Shown here piece after piece: positions 24,656 to 33,448 of a stretch of DNA of 64,000 nt. This DNA comes from JAVBJV01 sp031546815 (GTDB taxonomy: Bacteria; Pseudomonadota; Alphaproteobacteria; Acetobacterales; Acetobacteraceae). The notes below the pieces were generated by a model, which saw nothing but the letters and a program-made list of their open reading frames with translations, was not told the origin of the DNA and did no database searches. Every line of letters begins with the position of its first letter. The stretch's first letter is position 1. The stretch lies in contig JAVBJV010000007.1 in NCBI GenBank assembly GCA_031546815.1, positions 1 to 64,000 of the forward strand, in the 5' to 3' direction. Made by a program: the position numbers and the translations under genes.

Positions 24656-25405
24656 ATGAAGCTCCTTGTCCCTGTGAAGCGGGTGGTCGATTTCAACGTG
24701 AAAATCCGTGTTAAGGCGGATGGCACGGGCGTCGACACCACCGGCGTGAAAATGTCCATGAACCCGTTCGACGAAATTGCCGTCGAAGAAGCTGTGCGCC
24801 TGAAGGAAAAAGGCGTGGCGACGGAGGTTATTGCGGTGTCGGTCGGTCCGGCTGGCAGTGCAGAGACCATCCGTACGGCGCTGGCGATGGGTGCCGATCG
24901 CGGCATTCTGGTCGAAACCGACGAAACCGTGGAACCTCTGGCCGTCGCCAAGCTGCTGAAGGCGCTGGTGGCCAAGGAAGACCCGCGCATGGTCATTCTG
25001 GGCAAGCAGGCGATCGACGACGACATGAACGCCACCGGCCAGATGCTGGCGGCGCTGCTGGGCTGGCCGCAGGGCACGTTCGCATCCAAGGTTGAATTCA
25101 AGGGCGATGTGGCCGAAGTCACGCGCGAAATCGATGGTGGTCTGGAAACGGTTGCGCTCAACCTGCCGGCCGTGGTGACTGCGGACCTGCGTCTGAACGA
25201 ACCGCGCTATGCGTCGCTGCCGAACATCATGAAGGCGCGCAAGAAGCAGATCGACACGGTGAAGCCGGCCGATCTGGGTGTTGATGTCAGCCCGCGTCTG
25301 ACGGTGCTGAAAGTGGCCGAACCGCCGCGCCGTCAGGCCGGTGTGAAGGTGGCGTCGGTGGCCGAACTGGTTGCCAAGCTGAAGACCGAAGCGAAGGTGA
25401 TCTGA
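24656..25405 (+). CDS. etfB: Electron transfer flavoprotein, beta subunit
   Basis: Small subunit of ETF, which accepts electrons from acyl-CoA dehydrogenases and passes them to ETF:quinone oxidoreductase. 249 aa, the usual length. MKLLVPVKRVVDFNVKIRVK at the start, MNPFDEIAVEEAVRLKEKG, the AMP-binding GKQAIDDDMNATGQMLAALL and VVTADLRLNEPRYASLPNI are all family blocks. It is followed after 2 nt by etfA and then hbd, a fatty-acid or butanoyl-CoA oxidation operon. The upstream 180 nt should carry the promoter; I could not pick convincing -35/-10 boxes. Confidence 0.96.
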   Translation: MKLLVPVKRVVDFNVKIRVKADGTGVDTTGVKMSMNPFDEIAVEEAVRLKEKGVATEVIAVSVGPAGSAETIRTALAMGADRGILVETDETVEPLAVAKLLKALVAKEDPRMVILGKQAIDDDMNATGQMLAALLGWPQGTFASKVEFKGDVAEVTREIDGGLETVALNLPAVVTADLRLNEPRYASLPNIMKARKKQIDTVKPADLGVDVSPRLTVLKVAEPPRRQAGVKVASVAELVAKLKTEAKVI

Positions 25406-25407
25406 TC

Positions 25408-26343
25408 ATGACCATTCTTGTTCTCGTCGATCATGAAAACGGCGCCGTGAAGCAGCCGACCCGCAGCGCAATTGCGGCGGCGGCGAAGATGGGCACCCAG
25501 GTGCATGCGCTGGTTGCTGGCACCAATGTTGGCGCCGCAGCCGAAGCGGCCGCGAAGATTGCCGGTGTGACGAAGGTGCTGGTGGCAGACGCCCCGGCGC
25601 TGGAACACGCGCTGGCCGAACCGCTGGCCGCCCTGCTGGTGAAGCTGGCACCGGGCTATTCGCACATTGTCTCGGCGGCGACCGCCATCGGCAAGAACGT
25701 GCTGCCGCGCGCGGCCGCTCTGCTCGATGTGCAGCCGATCAGCGATATCTCGGGCGTGGAAGCGGCCGATACATTCGTGCGCCCGATCTATGCGGGCAAC
25801 GCGCTGGCGACCGTGAAGTCGGCCGACCCGGTGAAGGTGATCACCGTGCGTGCGGCAAGCTTCGATCCGGTGGCGGCAGAAGGCGGCTCGGCCTCGGTCG
25901 AGAAGATCGATGTGGCGGCGGATGCCGGTGCGTCGAAGTTCGTCTCGGCGCAGATCCAGAAGAACGAACGTCCGGACCTGACCTCGGCCCGCATCATCGT
26001 CTCGGGTGGTCGCGGTATGCAGAACGGCGACAATTTCAAGCTGATCGACGCGGTGGCCGAAAAGCTGAGCGCGGCGGTTGGTGCATCGCGCGCCGCGGTG
26101 GATGCGGGCTTTGTGCCGAACGATTATCAGGTTGGCCAGACGGGCAAGATCGTCGCGCCGGATCTGTATATTGCGGTTGGCATCTCGGGCGCGATCCAGC
26201 ATCTCGCCGGGATGAAGGACAGCAAGGTGATCGTCGCGATCAACAAGGACGAAGAAGCCCCGATCTTCCAGGTGGCGGACTATGGACTTGTGGCTGATCT
26301 GTTCACCGCGTTGCCGGAACTGGCAACCGAACTCGGGAAGTAA
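25408..26343 (+). CDS. etfA: Electron transfer flavoprotein, alpha subunit
   Basis: FAD-binding subunit of ETF. 311 aa. The N-terminal domain (ILVLVDHENG, then HIVSAATAIGKNVLPRAAAL) pairs with EtfB. The C-terminal FAD domain has ISGGRGMQ-like VSGGRGMQNGDNF, GASRAAVDAGFVPNDYQVGQ, TGKIVAPDLYIAVGISGAIQ and VAINKDEEAPIFQVADYGLV, the canonical FAD-contact blocks. It starts 2 nt after the etfB stop and is clearly in the same operon. Confidence 0.97.
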   Translation: MTILVLVDHENGAVKQPTRSAIAAAAKMGTQVHALVAGTNVGAAAEAAAKIAGVTKVLVADAPALEHALAEPLAALLVKLAPGYSHIVSAATAIGKNVLPRAAALLDVQPISDISGVEAADTFVRPIYAGNALATVKSADPVKVITVRAASFDPVAAEGGSASVEKIDVAADAGASKFVSAQIQKNERPDLTSARIIVSGGRGMQNGDNFKLIDAVAEKLSAAVGASRAAVDAGFVPNDYQVGQTGKIVAPDLYIAVGISGAIQHLAGMKDSKVIVAINKDEEAPIFQVADYGLVADLFTALPELATELGK

Positions 26344-26349
26344 CCCTGC

Positions 26350-27270
26350 ATGAACGACGTTATCCGCGCGAGCGCCGAACAGGCCGCACCGATTCCGCAG
26401 ATCTCCAGCATCGGCATTGTCGGTGCCGGGCAGATGGGGAACGGGATCGCCCATGTCGCAGCACTCGCGGGGATTCCCGTCGCGCTGCTGGATGTGAAGG
26501 AAGAAGCCCTGGCCAAGGCGCTTGCCACGATCGGCAAGAACCTTGACCGCCAGGTCTCCAAGGGTGCGATCACCGAAGCCGACAAGGCGGCGGCTCTGGC
26601 CCGGATCAAAACCGGGACGGACTACGCGATGTTCGGCGACTGCGATCTGGTGATCGAAGCGGCGACCGAAAAGGAAGAGCTGAAACACGCCATCTTCCGT
26701 TCGTTGTGCCCGGTGCTGAAGCCCGATGCGTTGCTGGCGTCGAACACGTCGTCGATCTCGATCACGCGTCTGGCGGCGGCGACGGATCGTCCGGAACGCT
26801 TCATCGGTATGCACTTCATGAACCCGGTGCCGGTGATGAAGCTGGTGGAAATCATCCGCGGCATCGCCACGGACGAAACCACCTTCCAGGCGGTGCAGGC
26901 GCTGGCCGTGCGGATGGGCAAGACGGTGGCGATGGCCGAGGATTTCCCGGCCTTCATCGTCAACCGCGTGCTGATCCCGATGATCAACGAAGCGGTGTAT
27001 GCGCTGTATGAAGGTGTTGGCGGCGTTGCCTCGATCGACACGGCGCTGAAGCTGGGTGCGAACCACCCGATGGGCCCGCTGGAACTGGCGGACTTCATCG
27101 GGCTGGATACGTGCCTGTCGATCATGCAGGTGCTGTATGAAGGCCTGGCCGACAGCAAATACCGTCCGTGCCCGCTGCTGGTGAAGTATGTGGAAGCTGG
27201 CTGGTACGGGCGCAAGTCCGGCAAGGGCTTCTACGATTACAGCCAGACCCCGGCGCGCCCGACGCGTTAA
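26350..27270 (+). CDS. hbd: 3-hydroxybutyryl-CoA dehydrogenase
   Basis: NAD(P)-dependent oxidation of 3-hydroxyacyl-CoA to 3-oxoacyl-CoA. 306 aa; Rossmann motif GIVGAGQMGNGIAHVAALAG near residue 23, then DLVIEAATEKEE, LASNTSSISITRLA, and the catalytic His in RFIGMHFMNPVPVMKLVEII. The C-terminal dimer domain contains NRVLIPMINEAVYALYEG and NHPMGPLELADFIGLD. A short N-terminal extension of about 20 residues precedes the Rossmann fold. Last gene of etfB-etfA-hbd, closed by a strong terminator. Confidence 0.96.
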   Translation: MNDVIRASAEQAAPIPQISSIGIVGAGQMGNGIAHVAALAGIPVALLDVKEEALAKALATIGKNLDRQVSKGAITEADKAAALARIKTGTDYAMFGDCDLVIEAATEKEELKHAIFRSLCPVLKPDALLASNTSSISITRLAAATDRPERFIGMHFMNPVPVMKLVEIIRGIATDETTFQAVQALAVRMGKTVAMAEDFPAFIVNRVLIPMINEAVYALYEGVGGVASIDTALKLGANHPMGPLELADFIGLDTCLSIMQVLYEGLADSKYRPCPLLVKYVEAGWYGRKSGKGFYDYSQTPARPTR

Positions 27271-27291
27271 GTCTGACGACGAACCGAATAC

Positions 27292-27320
27292 AAAAAGCCG
27301 GCAGAAATGCCGGCTTTTTT
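27292..27320. terminator. Bidirectional terminator after hbd
   Basis: AAAAAGCCGGCA, a GAAA loop and TGCCGGCTTTTTT form a 12-bp perfect stem with T-runs in both directions. It serves hbd (+) and the converging gene ending at 27331 (-). Confidence 0.95.
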
Positions 27321-27330
27321 CTTTGTATGG

Positions 27331-27915
27331 TCAGGCGTTACGGAAGGGTGCGTATGCCGGTCGGCAAAGCGGTGGCGGGGCATCGCCGTAGATTGCGGTG
27401 ATGCTTTCCTCCAGCACCAGGCCGATTATGTCCTGACGATCGTGCAGAACCAGCGTGCAGCCGCTGATCAGCATGGCGGCGGCCGAGGGCGCATCGGTAT
27501 GGAACACCAGCACCCGGTCATCCGGGCGCAGATCCCGGTCCAGCAACTGCCGCGCTGCGCTGCGCAGTGGATCATCCAGCCCGGCCCGTAGAGTGGCCTC
27601 CAGCGGCGTTGTGCCCGCGTGCAGGTCGTTATGCGTGCAGACGTGGCGCGTGCCCCCCAGCCGCAGCACCACCGCCGGGGAGGGGCCGGTGGGGATGGCA
27701 TCGCGCAGGGTTACGGGCAGGGCGGTGTTCCACCCTGCAAAATCGCGCAAGGCGGCGGCCAGAGCGGGATTGGCGGCCCAGTCGAGTACGGCCCATGGCC
27801 CGGTTTTTGGGGCGGAAAGCCCGCGCACGGCGGCCAGAAAATCCACGAAAGCCGCCTCGTTGGTGGTGGCGTCACGCTCGGCGCTGAGGGGGGCGCGGAA
27901 AAATTTTGTGGTCAT
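27331..27915 (-). CDS. Conserved-looking hypothetical protein
   Basis: 194 aa from ATG 27915. No signal peptide or membrane helix. The N-terminal third is mixed; the middle has TPLEATLRAGLDDPLRSAAR and the C-terminal half LRPDDRVLVFHTDAPSAAAM and LVLHDRQDIIGLVLEESI. The composition and codon use match the neighbours. It converges on hbd with a shared terminator and lies divergent from tRNA-Ala. I do not recognise a family or motif and propose no function. Confidence 0.65.
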   Translation of the reverse strand: MTTKFFRAPLSAERDATTNEAAFVDFLAAVRGLSAPKTGPWAVLDWAANPALAAALRDFAGWNTALPVTLRDAIPTGPSPAVVLRLGGTRHVCTHNDLHAGTTPLEATLRAGLDDPLRSAARQLLDRDLRPDDRVLVFHTDAPSAAAMLISGCTLVLHDRQDIIGLVLEESITAIYGDAPPPLCRPAYAPFRNA

Positions 27916-27981
27916 GGGGTGAATCCTCGCCTTCCTGCTCTTGATCCTGCGCGATGCCCGGCTTATACGCGCCTCTCCGTT

Positions 27982-28057
<76 letters not shown>

Positions 28058-28066
28058 CTCCTTCGG

Positions 28067-28096
28067 AAGGCCAGGCAATTGCCCGGCCTTTTTTTT
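28067..28096 (+). terminator. Terminator downstream of tRNA-Ala
   Basis: AAGGCC-A-GGC, loop AATT, GCC-C-GGCCTT with a run of eight T. It starts 9 nt after the tRNA 3' end. Confidence 0.9.
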
Positions 28097-28239
28097 AAAA
28101 CCAGCCGATATTCAGTTCAGACGAGCCGAAAATGGTGCTTGTCGAGAACCGGAGCGGAGTGGACTTAAGGTCCATGAGCACCGGAAGCGCAGGCAAGCAC
28201 CATTTGCAAGCCAGCATGGGCTGGATAGTGACTGGTTTT
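28097..28239. repeat. Structured dispersed repeat (full-length copy)
   Basis: A nested inverted-repeat element of about 143 nt. Outer arms AAAACCAG/CTGGTTTT (28097-28104, 28232-28239), middle arms ATGGTGCTTG/CAAGCACCAT (28132-28141, 28194-28203) and an inner TGGAC/GTCCA hairpin with loop TTAAG (28160-28174). Positions 28113-28151 match the fragment at 19691. It occupies the gap between the tRNA terminator and the stop of the minus-strand oxidoreductase, the position expected of a REP-like or terminator element. Confidence 0.75.
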
Positions 28240-29545
28240 AGCGCATCTGGAACCTTTCCGCATGGAACTGCCGCTCCGGCAGGCCGAGGCGCTTTAACCC
28301 GGTTTTCAGCGCGTTGGCAAAACCGGACGGGCCGCAGAACCAGATGTCGGGCCAGCCCTGCGCCGGGCGGGCGATGTGTTCGGCACGCAGGGTCTGTCCC
28401 TGTTCCGCCACCTGCACCTGCAGATCCACCCCTGCTGCTGCACAGCGCGCTGCCAGATCTTCCGGCCACAGCGCGGTTTCAAGGTCGCGCACACAGTAAT
28501 GCAGGGTGATGGGCTGGGTCGCCCCGCCCGCCTTTGTCAGCGCTTCCAGCCGGGCCAGGAATGGCGTAATCCCGATGCCGCCTGCCACCCAGACCTGCGG
28601 GCGCGCGCCTGCGAAGGTGAAGCCGCCATACGGGCCTTCCACCTGCACGGACTGCCCCTCCCGCGCCAGATCCGGCAGGCGGCGGGTCAGGTCGCCCAGC
28701 ATCTTGATGGCGAAGCGCACGCGCGATCCCGTCATCCCCGCGATGGTGAACGGATGCGCATCGGCCGCCCGTTCAAACCGCAGGAACGCGAACTGCCCGG
28801 GGGTGTAGGACAGGGGGCGGCCCTGAAGATCGATCTCGACTTCCAGAATGCGGGTTTCGGGGTGGAAATGCGTCGCGGCGATCGTGCCCTGATGGCGCTT
28901 GTTGCGGCCGATCCGGCCACTCAGGCTCCAGATGGCGGCGGCAGAACCCAGGATGCTCCAGAACACGGTCCACATACCCACGGGCTGCGTCCACCAGAAG
29001 CTGGGCATCAGCGCCACGCTGTGGAACGCACCGCCCAGGAACAGCACGGGAAACAGCTTGTGCGTGTAGCGAAAACCCTGCCACGGGATCAGCCGGACCA
29101 GCGCAACCAGCAGCAGCACCGGCATGATCCACAGGATCCATTCGCCGATATCTCCGGCCAGCCCCTTCAAGGCCGGGAAGGCCAGAGTGCTCTCTGGCGT
29201 CCGCGCCCCACGCGCCGGGCGCGCCATCCAGCCGGCCGAGACCATCCATTTCGGCGCCTGTTCGGTCATGTAATGCAGAAACAGGAACAGGCCCGCGTTG
29301 ATCCCCAGCCATTTATGCAGGTGATACATCTGGTCCAGCCCGCCGATCCAGCGTTCCAGAACGGGCAGGCGCAGGGCCAGCACCATCGCGAACCCCATCA
29401 GGGCGATCAGCACTACCCCGGTCAGCAGCATTACGGAGCGCCGGATCGAAAAGAACGAATCAGCTCCGAAGAAGGCTGCCAGATCGGTGCTGCCCGCCCA
29501 GAGCAGAACGCTGACGCCAATAACCCCGAAGGTCCATTTTTTCAT
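28238..29545 (-). CDS. Ferric-reductase-like membrane oxidoreductase
   Basis: 435 aa from ATG 29545 (GGGAGG 12 nt upstream). The N-terminal half has about six membrane helices with heme-ligand candidates in MYHLHKWLGINAGLFLFLHY and FRYTHKLFPV, AFHSVAL. The C-terminal half is an FAD/NAD(P) reductase: YTPGQFAFLRFE, HPFTIAG (FAD), VEGPYGGF, and GGIGITPFLARL for the nucleotide, ending in WFCGPSGFANALK and the characteristic HAERFQMR. This is the ferric reductase/NADPH oxidase-like architecture of bacterial ferredoxin-reductase family proteins. Electrons would go from cytosolic NAD(P)H across the membrane; acceptor unknown. Single-gene unit. Confidence 0.87.
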   Translation of the reverse strand: MKKWTFGVIGVSVLLWAGSTDLAAFFGADSFFSIRRSVMLLTGVVLIALMGFAMVLALRLPVLERWIGGLDQMYHLHKWLGINAGLFLFLHYMTEQAPKWMVSAGWMARPARGARTPESTLAFPALKGLAGDIGEWILWIMPVLLLVALVRLIPWQGFRYTHKLFPVLFLGGAFHSVALMPSFWWTQPVGMWTVFWSILGSAAAIWSLSGRIGRNKRHQGTIAATHFHPETRILEVEIDLQGRPLSYTPGQFAFLRFERAADAHPFTIAGMTGSRVRFAIKMLGDLTRRLPDLAREGQSVQVEGPYGGFTFAGARPQVWVAGGIGITPFLARLEALTKAGGATQPITLHYCVRDLETALWPEDLAARCAAAGVDLQVQVAEQGQTLRAEHIARPAQGWPDIWFCGPSGFANALKTGLKRLGLPERQFHAERFQMR

Positions 29546-29624
29546 CTGACTGATATTCCTCCCGTTACCATTCAACCCTTGGTAACGGGACGGTGTAACA
29601 GCGATGTGTCAGGCACGTTGCAAA

Positions 29625-31505
29625 TTAAATCGCCACGCGCACGCCCAACTCCACCACGCGGTCGTATGGAATGCGGAAGAACTCGGTGGCCGAAACGGCG
29701 TTGCGCGACATGGCGATGAACAGCCAGTGGCGCCACAGCGGCATCTTCGGCACCAGCGCCGGCACCACGGTTTCGCGGCCCAGGAAGTAGCTGACCTGCA
29801 TCGGGTTGAAGCTGATGCCCTTCTCGTTCAGCGATTCCAGCACGCGCGGCACGTTGGGGTCTTCCTTGAAGCCGTAACGGATCAGCACGCGATGCATGCC
29901 GGGGGCAAGTTCGTGCACCTCGGCCCGCTGTTCGGCGTCGATCTCGGGGACGTCTTCGTTCATCACCGTCACGAACAGCACTTTTTCGTGCAGCACCTTG
30001 TTGTGCTTCAGGTTGTGCAGCAGTGCGGTGGGCACGAAGTCGGAATTGCCGGTCATGAACACCGCAATCCCCGGTACCCGGATGGTGCGCGACTGCGGCA
30101 GCCGGGCCAGGAACGACGACAGCGGCAGGCTGTCCTGCCTCCAGCGGGCGAACATCAGTTCGCGGCCGCGCTTCCAGGTGGTCATCAGCGCCAGCAGGCC
30201 CAGCGCCAGCACGATCGGCACCCAGCCGCCATCGGGGATCTTCAGCACGTTGGATACGAAGAACCCGGTATCGAGCAGGAAGAAGAACCCGAACACCGAC
30301 CCCGCCGCCCAGCGCGACCAGCCGTATTTGCGCCGGAACACCACCATGGCCAGCACGCTGGTGGCCAGGAACGTGCCGGTCACCGCAAGCCCATATGCCG
30401 CCGCCAGCGCATCGCTGTTGCGGAACGCCACCACCAGGATGAACACCCCGGCCGCCAGCAGGGCGTTGACCTGCGGCATGTAGATCTGGCCTTCCTCGGT
30501 CTCGGACGTGTGGCGCACGATCAGGCGCGGCGAGAATCCAAGCTGCACACAATGTCGCGCGATTGAATATGCGCCCGAGATCATCGACTGACTGGCGATC
30601 ACCGTCGCCGCCGTGGCGAGGAACACCAGCGGCAGCTGGAACCAGTCGGGCGCCAGATTGAAGAACGGGTTCGACAGGGCCGACTGGTCCGACAGGATCA
30701 GCGCGCCTTGCCCCAGATAATTCAGCGTCAGACATGGCAGCACGAAAGTGCTCCACGCCAGGCGGATGGGGCGCGCACCAAAATGGCCCATATCGGCGTA
30801 CAGCGCCTCGGCCCCCGTCACGACCAGCACGACGGACCCCATGGCGATGAACGCCTCGATCGGGTAGCGCACGGCGAAACCCACCGCATAGGTGGGCGAC
30901 AGCGCGGCCAAAATGGCGGGTTCGCGCAGAATCTCGATCAGCCCCAGCGCGCCCAGCGTGGCGAACCACACCGCCATGATCGGCCCGAAGATGCGCCCGA
31001 TCTTGCTGGTGCCGTACGATTGGATGACGAACAGCCCCGCAATCACCGCCAGCGAGATCGGCACGACATAGGATTCCAGATGCGGATTGACGACCTTCAG
31101 CCCTTCGACTGCGGACAGGACCGAGATCGCCGGGGTGATGATGCCATCGCCGAAGAACAGGCACGCGCCGATGACGCCCAGCACCACGACCAGCTTGCGG
31201 GTCTTGCCCTTGCCCGAGACACGTTGCGCCAGCGCCATCAGCGCCAGAATGCCGCCTTCGCCCTTGTTGTCGGCGCGCATCACGAACATCACGTATTTCA
31301 CCGTGACGACCAGCAGCAGCACCCAGAACACCAGGCTGAGCACCCCCATGATCTCCCACCGGTCCAGCCCGTGGCCCGAGAAGTGCATCAGCGTCGCCTT
31401 CAGCGAGTAAAGCGGGCTGGTGCCGATATCGCCATAAACAACGCCCAGCACGCCCAGCAGAAGGGCCGGCTTGATAGCGTCTTTGGTCGTGGGTGCGACA
31501 GTCAC
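29625..31505 (-). CDS. kup: Potassium transporter Kup
   Basis: K+/H+ symporter of the KUP/HAK/KT family. 626 aa from GTG 31505. GVLGVVYGDIGTSPLYSLK in helix 1, ADNKGEGGILALMAL, GDGIITPAISVLSAVEG and GAEALYADMGHFG are diagnostic. About 12 membrane helices fill the first 430 residues; the cytoplasmic C-terminal tail (about 180 residues) ends with FFRIPYDRVVELGVRVAI. Full length, no damage. The neighbouring sugar ABC operon is on the same strand but separated by 90 nt. Confidence 0.96.
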   Translation of the reverse strand: MTVAPTTKDAIKPALLLGVLGVVYGDIGTSPLYSLKATLMHFSGHGLDRWEIMGVLSLVFWVLLLVVTVKYVMFVMRADNKGEGGILALMALAQRVSGKGKTRKLVVVLGVIGACLFFGDGIITPAISVLSAVEGLKVVNPHLESYVVPISLAVIAGLFVIQSYGTSKIGRIFGPIMAVWFATLGALGLIEILREPAILAALSPTYAVGFAVRYPIEAFIAMGSVVLVVTGAEALYADMGHFGARPIRLAWSTFVLPCLTLNYLGQGALILSDQSALSNPFFNLAPDWFQLPLVFLATAATVIASQSMISGAYSIARHCVQLGFSPRLIVRHTSETEEGQIYMPQVNALLAAGVFILVVAFRNSDALAAAYGLAVTGTFLATSVLAMVVFRRKYGWSRWAAGSVFGFFFLLDTGFFVSNVLKIPDGGWVPIVLALGLLALMTTWKRGRELMFARWRQDSLPLSSFLARLPQSRTIRVPGIAVFMTGNSDFVPTALLHNLKHNKVLHEKVLFVTVMNEDVPEIDAEQRAEVHELAPGMHRVLIRYGFKEDPNVPRVLESLNEKGISFNPMQVSYFLGRETVVPALVPKMPLWRHWLFIAMSRNAVSATEFFRIPYDRVVELGVRVAI

Positions 31506-31595
31506 GTGGGTCAGGGCCTCGTCCTGTGGAGCAGCAAGCGATACGCTTACTCGTGGCCCGGGAGCAAGAGGAAGGGGGCAGCCGCTTGTTTTGGC

Positions 31596-32468
31596 TTACT
31601 CTTTCACCGCACCGGTCAGACTGGAAACGTAATAATCCACAAAGAACGAGTAAAAAATCGCGACGGGCAGAGACCCCAGCAGCGACCCGGCCATCAGCGC
31701 GCCCCAGTGATAGACGTCGCCCTGCACCAGTTCGGTGAGGATGGCGACGGGCACGGTTTTGTTCTCGGACGACTGGATGAAGGCCAGCGCGTAGATGAAC
31801 TCGTTCCACGACAGGGTGAACGCGAAGATCCCGGCCGAGATCAGCCCCGGCACCGCCAGCGGCAGAGTAATACGCCGCAGGATCTGCAGGCGGGTGGCGC
31901 CGTCGATCAGCGCGCATTCTTCCAGTTCGTACGGGATGGATTTGAAATACCCGATCAGCAGCCAGGTGCAGAATGGGATCAGGAAGGTGGGATAGGTGAG
32001 GATCAGCGCGAAGGGTGAATCGAACAGCCCGAATTCGAACACCATGGTGGCCAGCGGGATGAACAGGATGGACGGCGGCACCAGATACGCCAGATAAATT
32101 GCCAGCCCCACATAGGCCGATCCCTTGAACCGCAGCCGCTGGATCGCATACGCCGCCAGCACGCTGGCCACCAGCGAGATCACCGTCGCGGCCACCGCCA
32201 CGCCCATCGTGTTCAGCAGCCAGCGCGGATAGGCGGTGTCGAACAGCAGCCGCTTGATGTTGGCCAGCGTGGGCGAGGTGATCCAGAACGGGTTGTGGTT
32301 CTTGTAGTCGTACAGCTCGGCATTCGGTTTGAACGACGTGACGCCCATCCAGTAGAACGGGAACAGCAGGATGATCACGAAGCACAACAGCGGAACGTAT
32401 ACGGTGACGATGCGACGTGTGCGGCTCTCCCACGCAAGGCGGGTGTGGTCCTGTGTGGTGTCACTCAT
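31596..32468 (-). CDS. Sugar ABC transporter permease (MalG type)
   Basis: 290 aa, six membrane helices, carbohydrate CUT1 family. The EAA loop reads EECALIDGATRLQILRRIT followed by LPLAVPGLISAG, which contacts the ATPase. The start region VPLLCFVIILLFPFYWMGVT is typical of the second permease. It overlaps the upstream permease gene by 8 nt and is the last gene of the four-gene operon. Substrate not inferable from the permease; the operon type takes up mono-, di- or polyol sugars. Confidence 0.9.
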   Translation of the reverse strand: MSDTTQDHTRLAWESRTRRIVTVYVPLLCFVIILLFPFYWMGVTSFKPNAELYDYKNHNPFWITSPTLANIKRLLFDTAYPRWLLNTMGVAVAATVISLVASVLAAYAIQRLRFKGSAYVGLAIYLAYLVPPSILFIPLATMVFEFGLFDSPFALILTYPTFLIPFCTWLLIGYFKSIPYELEECALIDGATRLQILRRITLPLAVPGLISAGIFAFTLSWNEFIYALAFIQSSENKTVPVAILTELVQGDVYHWGALMAGSLLGSLPVAIFYSFFVDYYVSSLTGAVKE

Positions 32469-33444
32469 CGCTGCCTCCCTGCTGCCATTTGCGGCGTGCG
32501 AGTGCGAAGTATGAAAACAGCGTGGCGAAGATCAGGAACGGGATCATCGAAACGGCAATCGCCGCGCCCTCGGCCAGTTGCCCGCCGGGGATGCCGCGCT
32601 GGAAGGCCAGCGTCGCCATCAAGTGGGTGGAGTTGATCGGCCCGCCGCGCGTGATCGCATAGACCAGCTGGAAGTCGGTGAAGGTGAACAGCACCGAGAA
32701 CGTCAGCACGATGGCCAGGATCGGCAGCAGCATCGGGAAGGTGATGTAACGGAAACGCTGCCACGGTGTTGCACCATCCAGCAGCGCTGCTTCGTGTAGC
32801 GATGGCGAGATGGTCTGCAGCCCGGCCAGCAGGCTGATGGCGACGAACGGAATGCCGCGCCACACATTGGCGACAATCAGCGACCAGCGCGCCGCCCAGG
32901 GCGAGCCAAGAAAATCGATATACCGATCGCGCAGTCCCAGCACATCGACGATCACATACGAGATGATCGAGAACTGCGGATCATAGATCCACCAGAACGC
33001 AATCGCCGACAGCACGGTGGGGACGATCCACGGCAACAGGATGATGGCGCGCAGGATCGCCTTGAACGGCAGATGCTGGTTCAGCAGCAACGCCAGCCAC
33101 AGGCCCAGCCCGAACTTCAGCACGGTGGCGACTACGGTGTAGAAGATGGTGTAGCCAACTGCCTGCCAGAACACCGGATCTTCGGCCAGATACTGAAAAT
33201 TCTCCAGCCCGATGTAACGGCCCGAACGCCCGATGCTGGTGTCGGTAAACGCCAGCCAGATGCCCAGCCCCAGCGGATAGGTGAGGAACACCAGCAGCAA
33301 GCCCACTGCCGGCGCCAGACACAGGAAGATCAGGAAGGGTTTGTTATCGAACACCCGCGCCAGGGTGGATGCGCGCGGTCGGGCGCGCATCCAGTCCTGC
33401 ACGGTGATGTCTGGTGTTGTCGCAAGACCGACATCGTTGGCCAT
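32461..33444 (-). CDS. Sugar ABC transporter permease (MalF type)
   Basis: 327 aa. An N-terminal cytoplasmic stretch of about 35 residues precedes the first helix (FLIFLCLAPAVGLLLVFLTY). TDTSIGRSGRYIGLENFQYL is the usual periplasmic signature of CUT1 permeases. The EAA loop is HEAALLDGATPWQRFRYITF. Six helices. It starts 4 nt after the binding-protein stop and overlaps the next permease, so translation is coupled. Pairs with the product of 31596-32468 in the inner membrane. Confidence 0.9.
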   Translation of the reverse strand: MANDVGLATTPDITVQDWMRARPRASTLARVFDNKPFLIFLCLAPAVGLLLVFLTYPLGLGIWLAFTDTSIGRSGRYIGLENFQYLAEDPVFWQAVGYTIFYTVVATVLKFGLGLWLALLLNQHLPFKAILRAIILLPWIVPTVLSAIAFWWIYDPQFSIISYVIVDVLGLRDRYIDFLGSPWAARWSLIVANVWRGIPFVAISLLAGLQTISPSLHEAALLDGATPWQRFRYITFPMLLPILAIVLTFSVLFTFTDFQLVYAITRGGPINSTHLMATLAFQRGIPGGQLAEGAAIAVSMIPFLIFATLFSYFALARRKWQQGGSDE

Positions 33445-33448
33445 TACA

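Noticed and set aside
29572..32433. 953-codon minus-strand frame across kup and the ABC permease
   Set aside because: Off-frame reading of kup; composition is Arg/Gly/Ala-rich with no family sequence, whereas the kup frame is complete.
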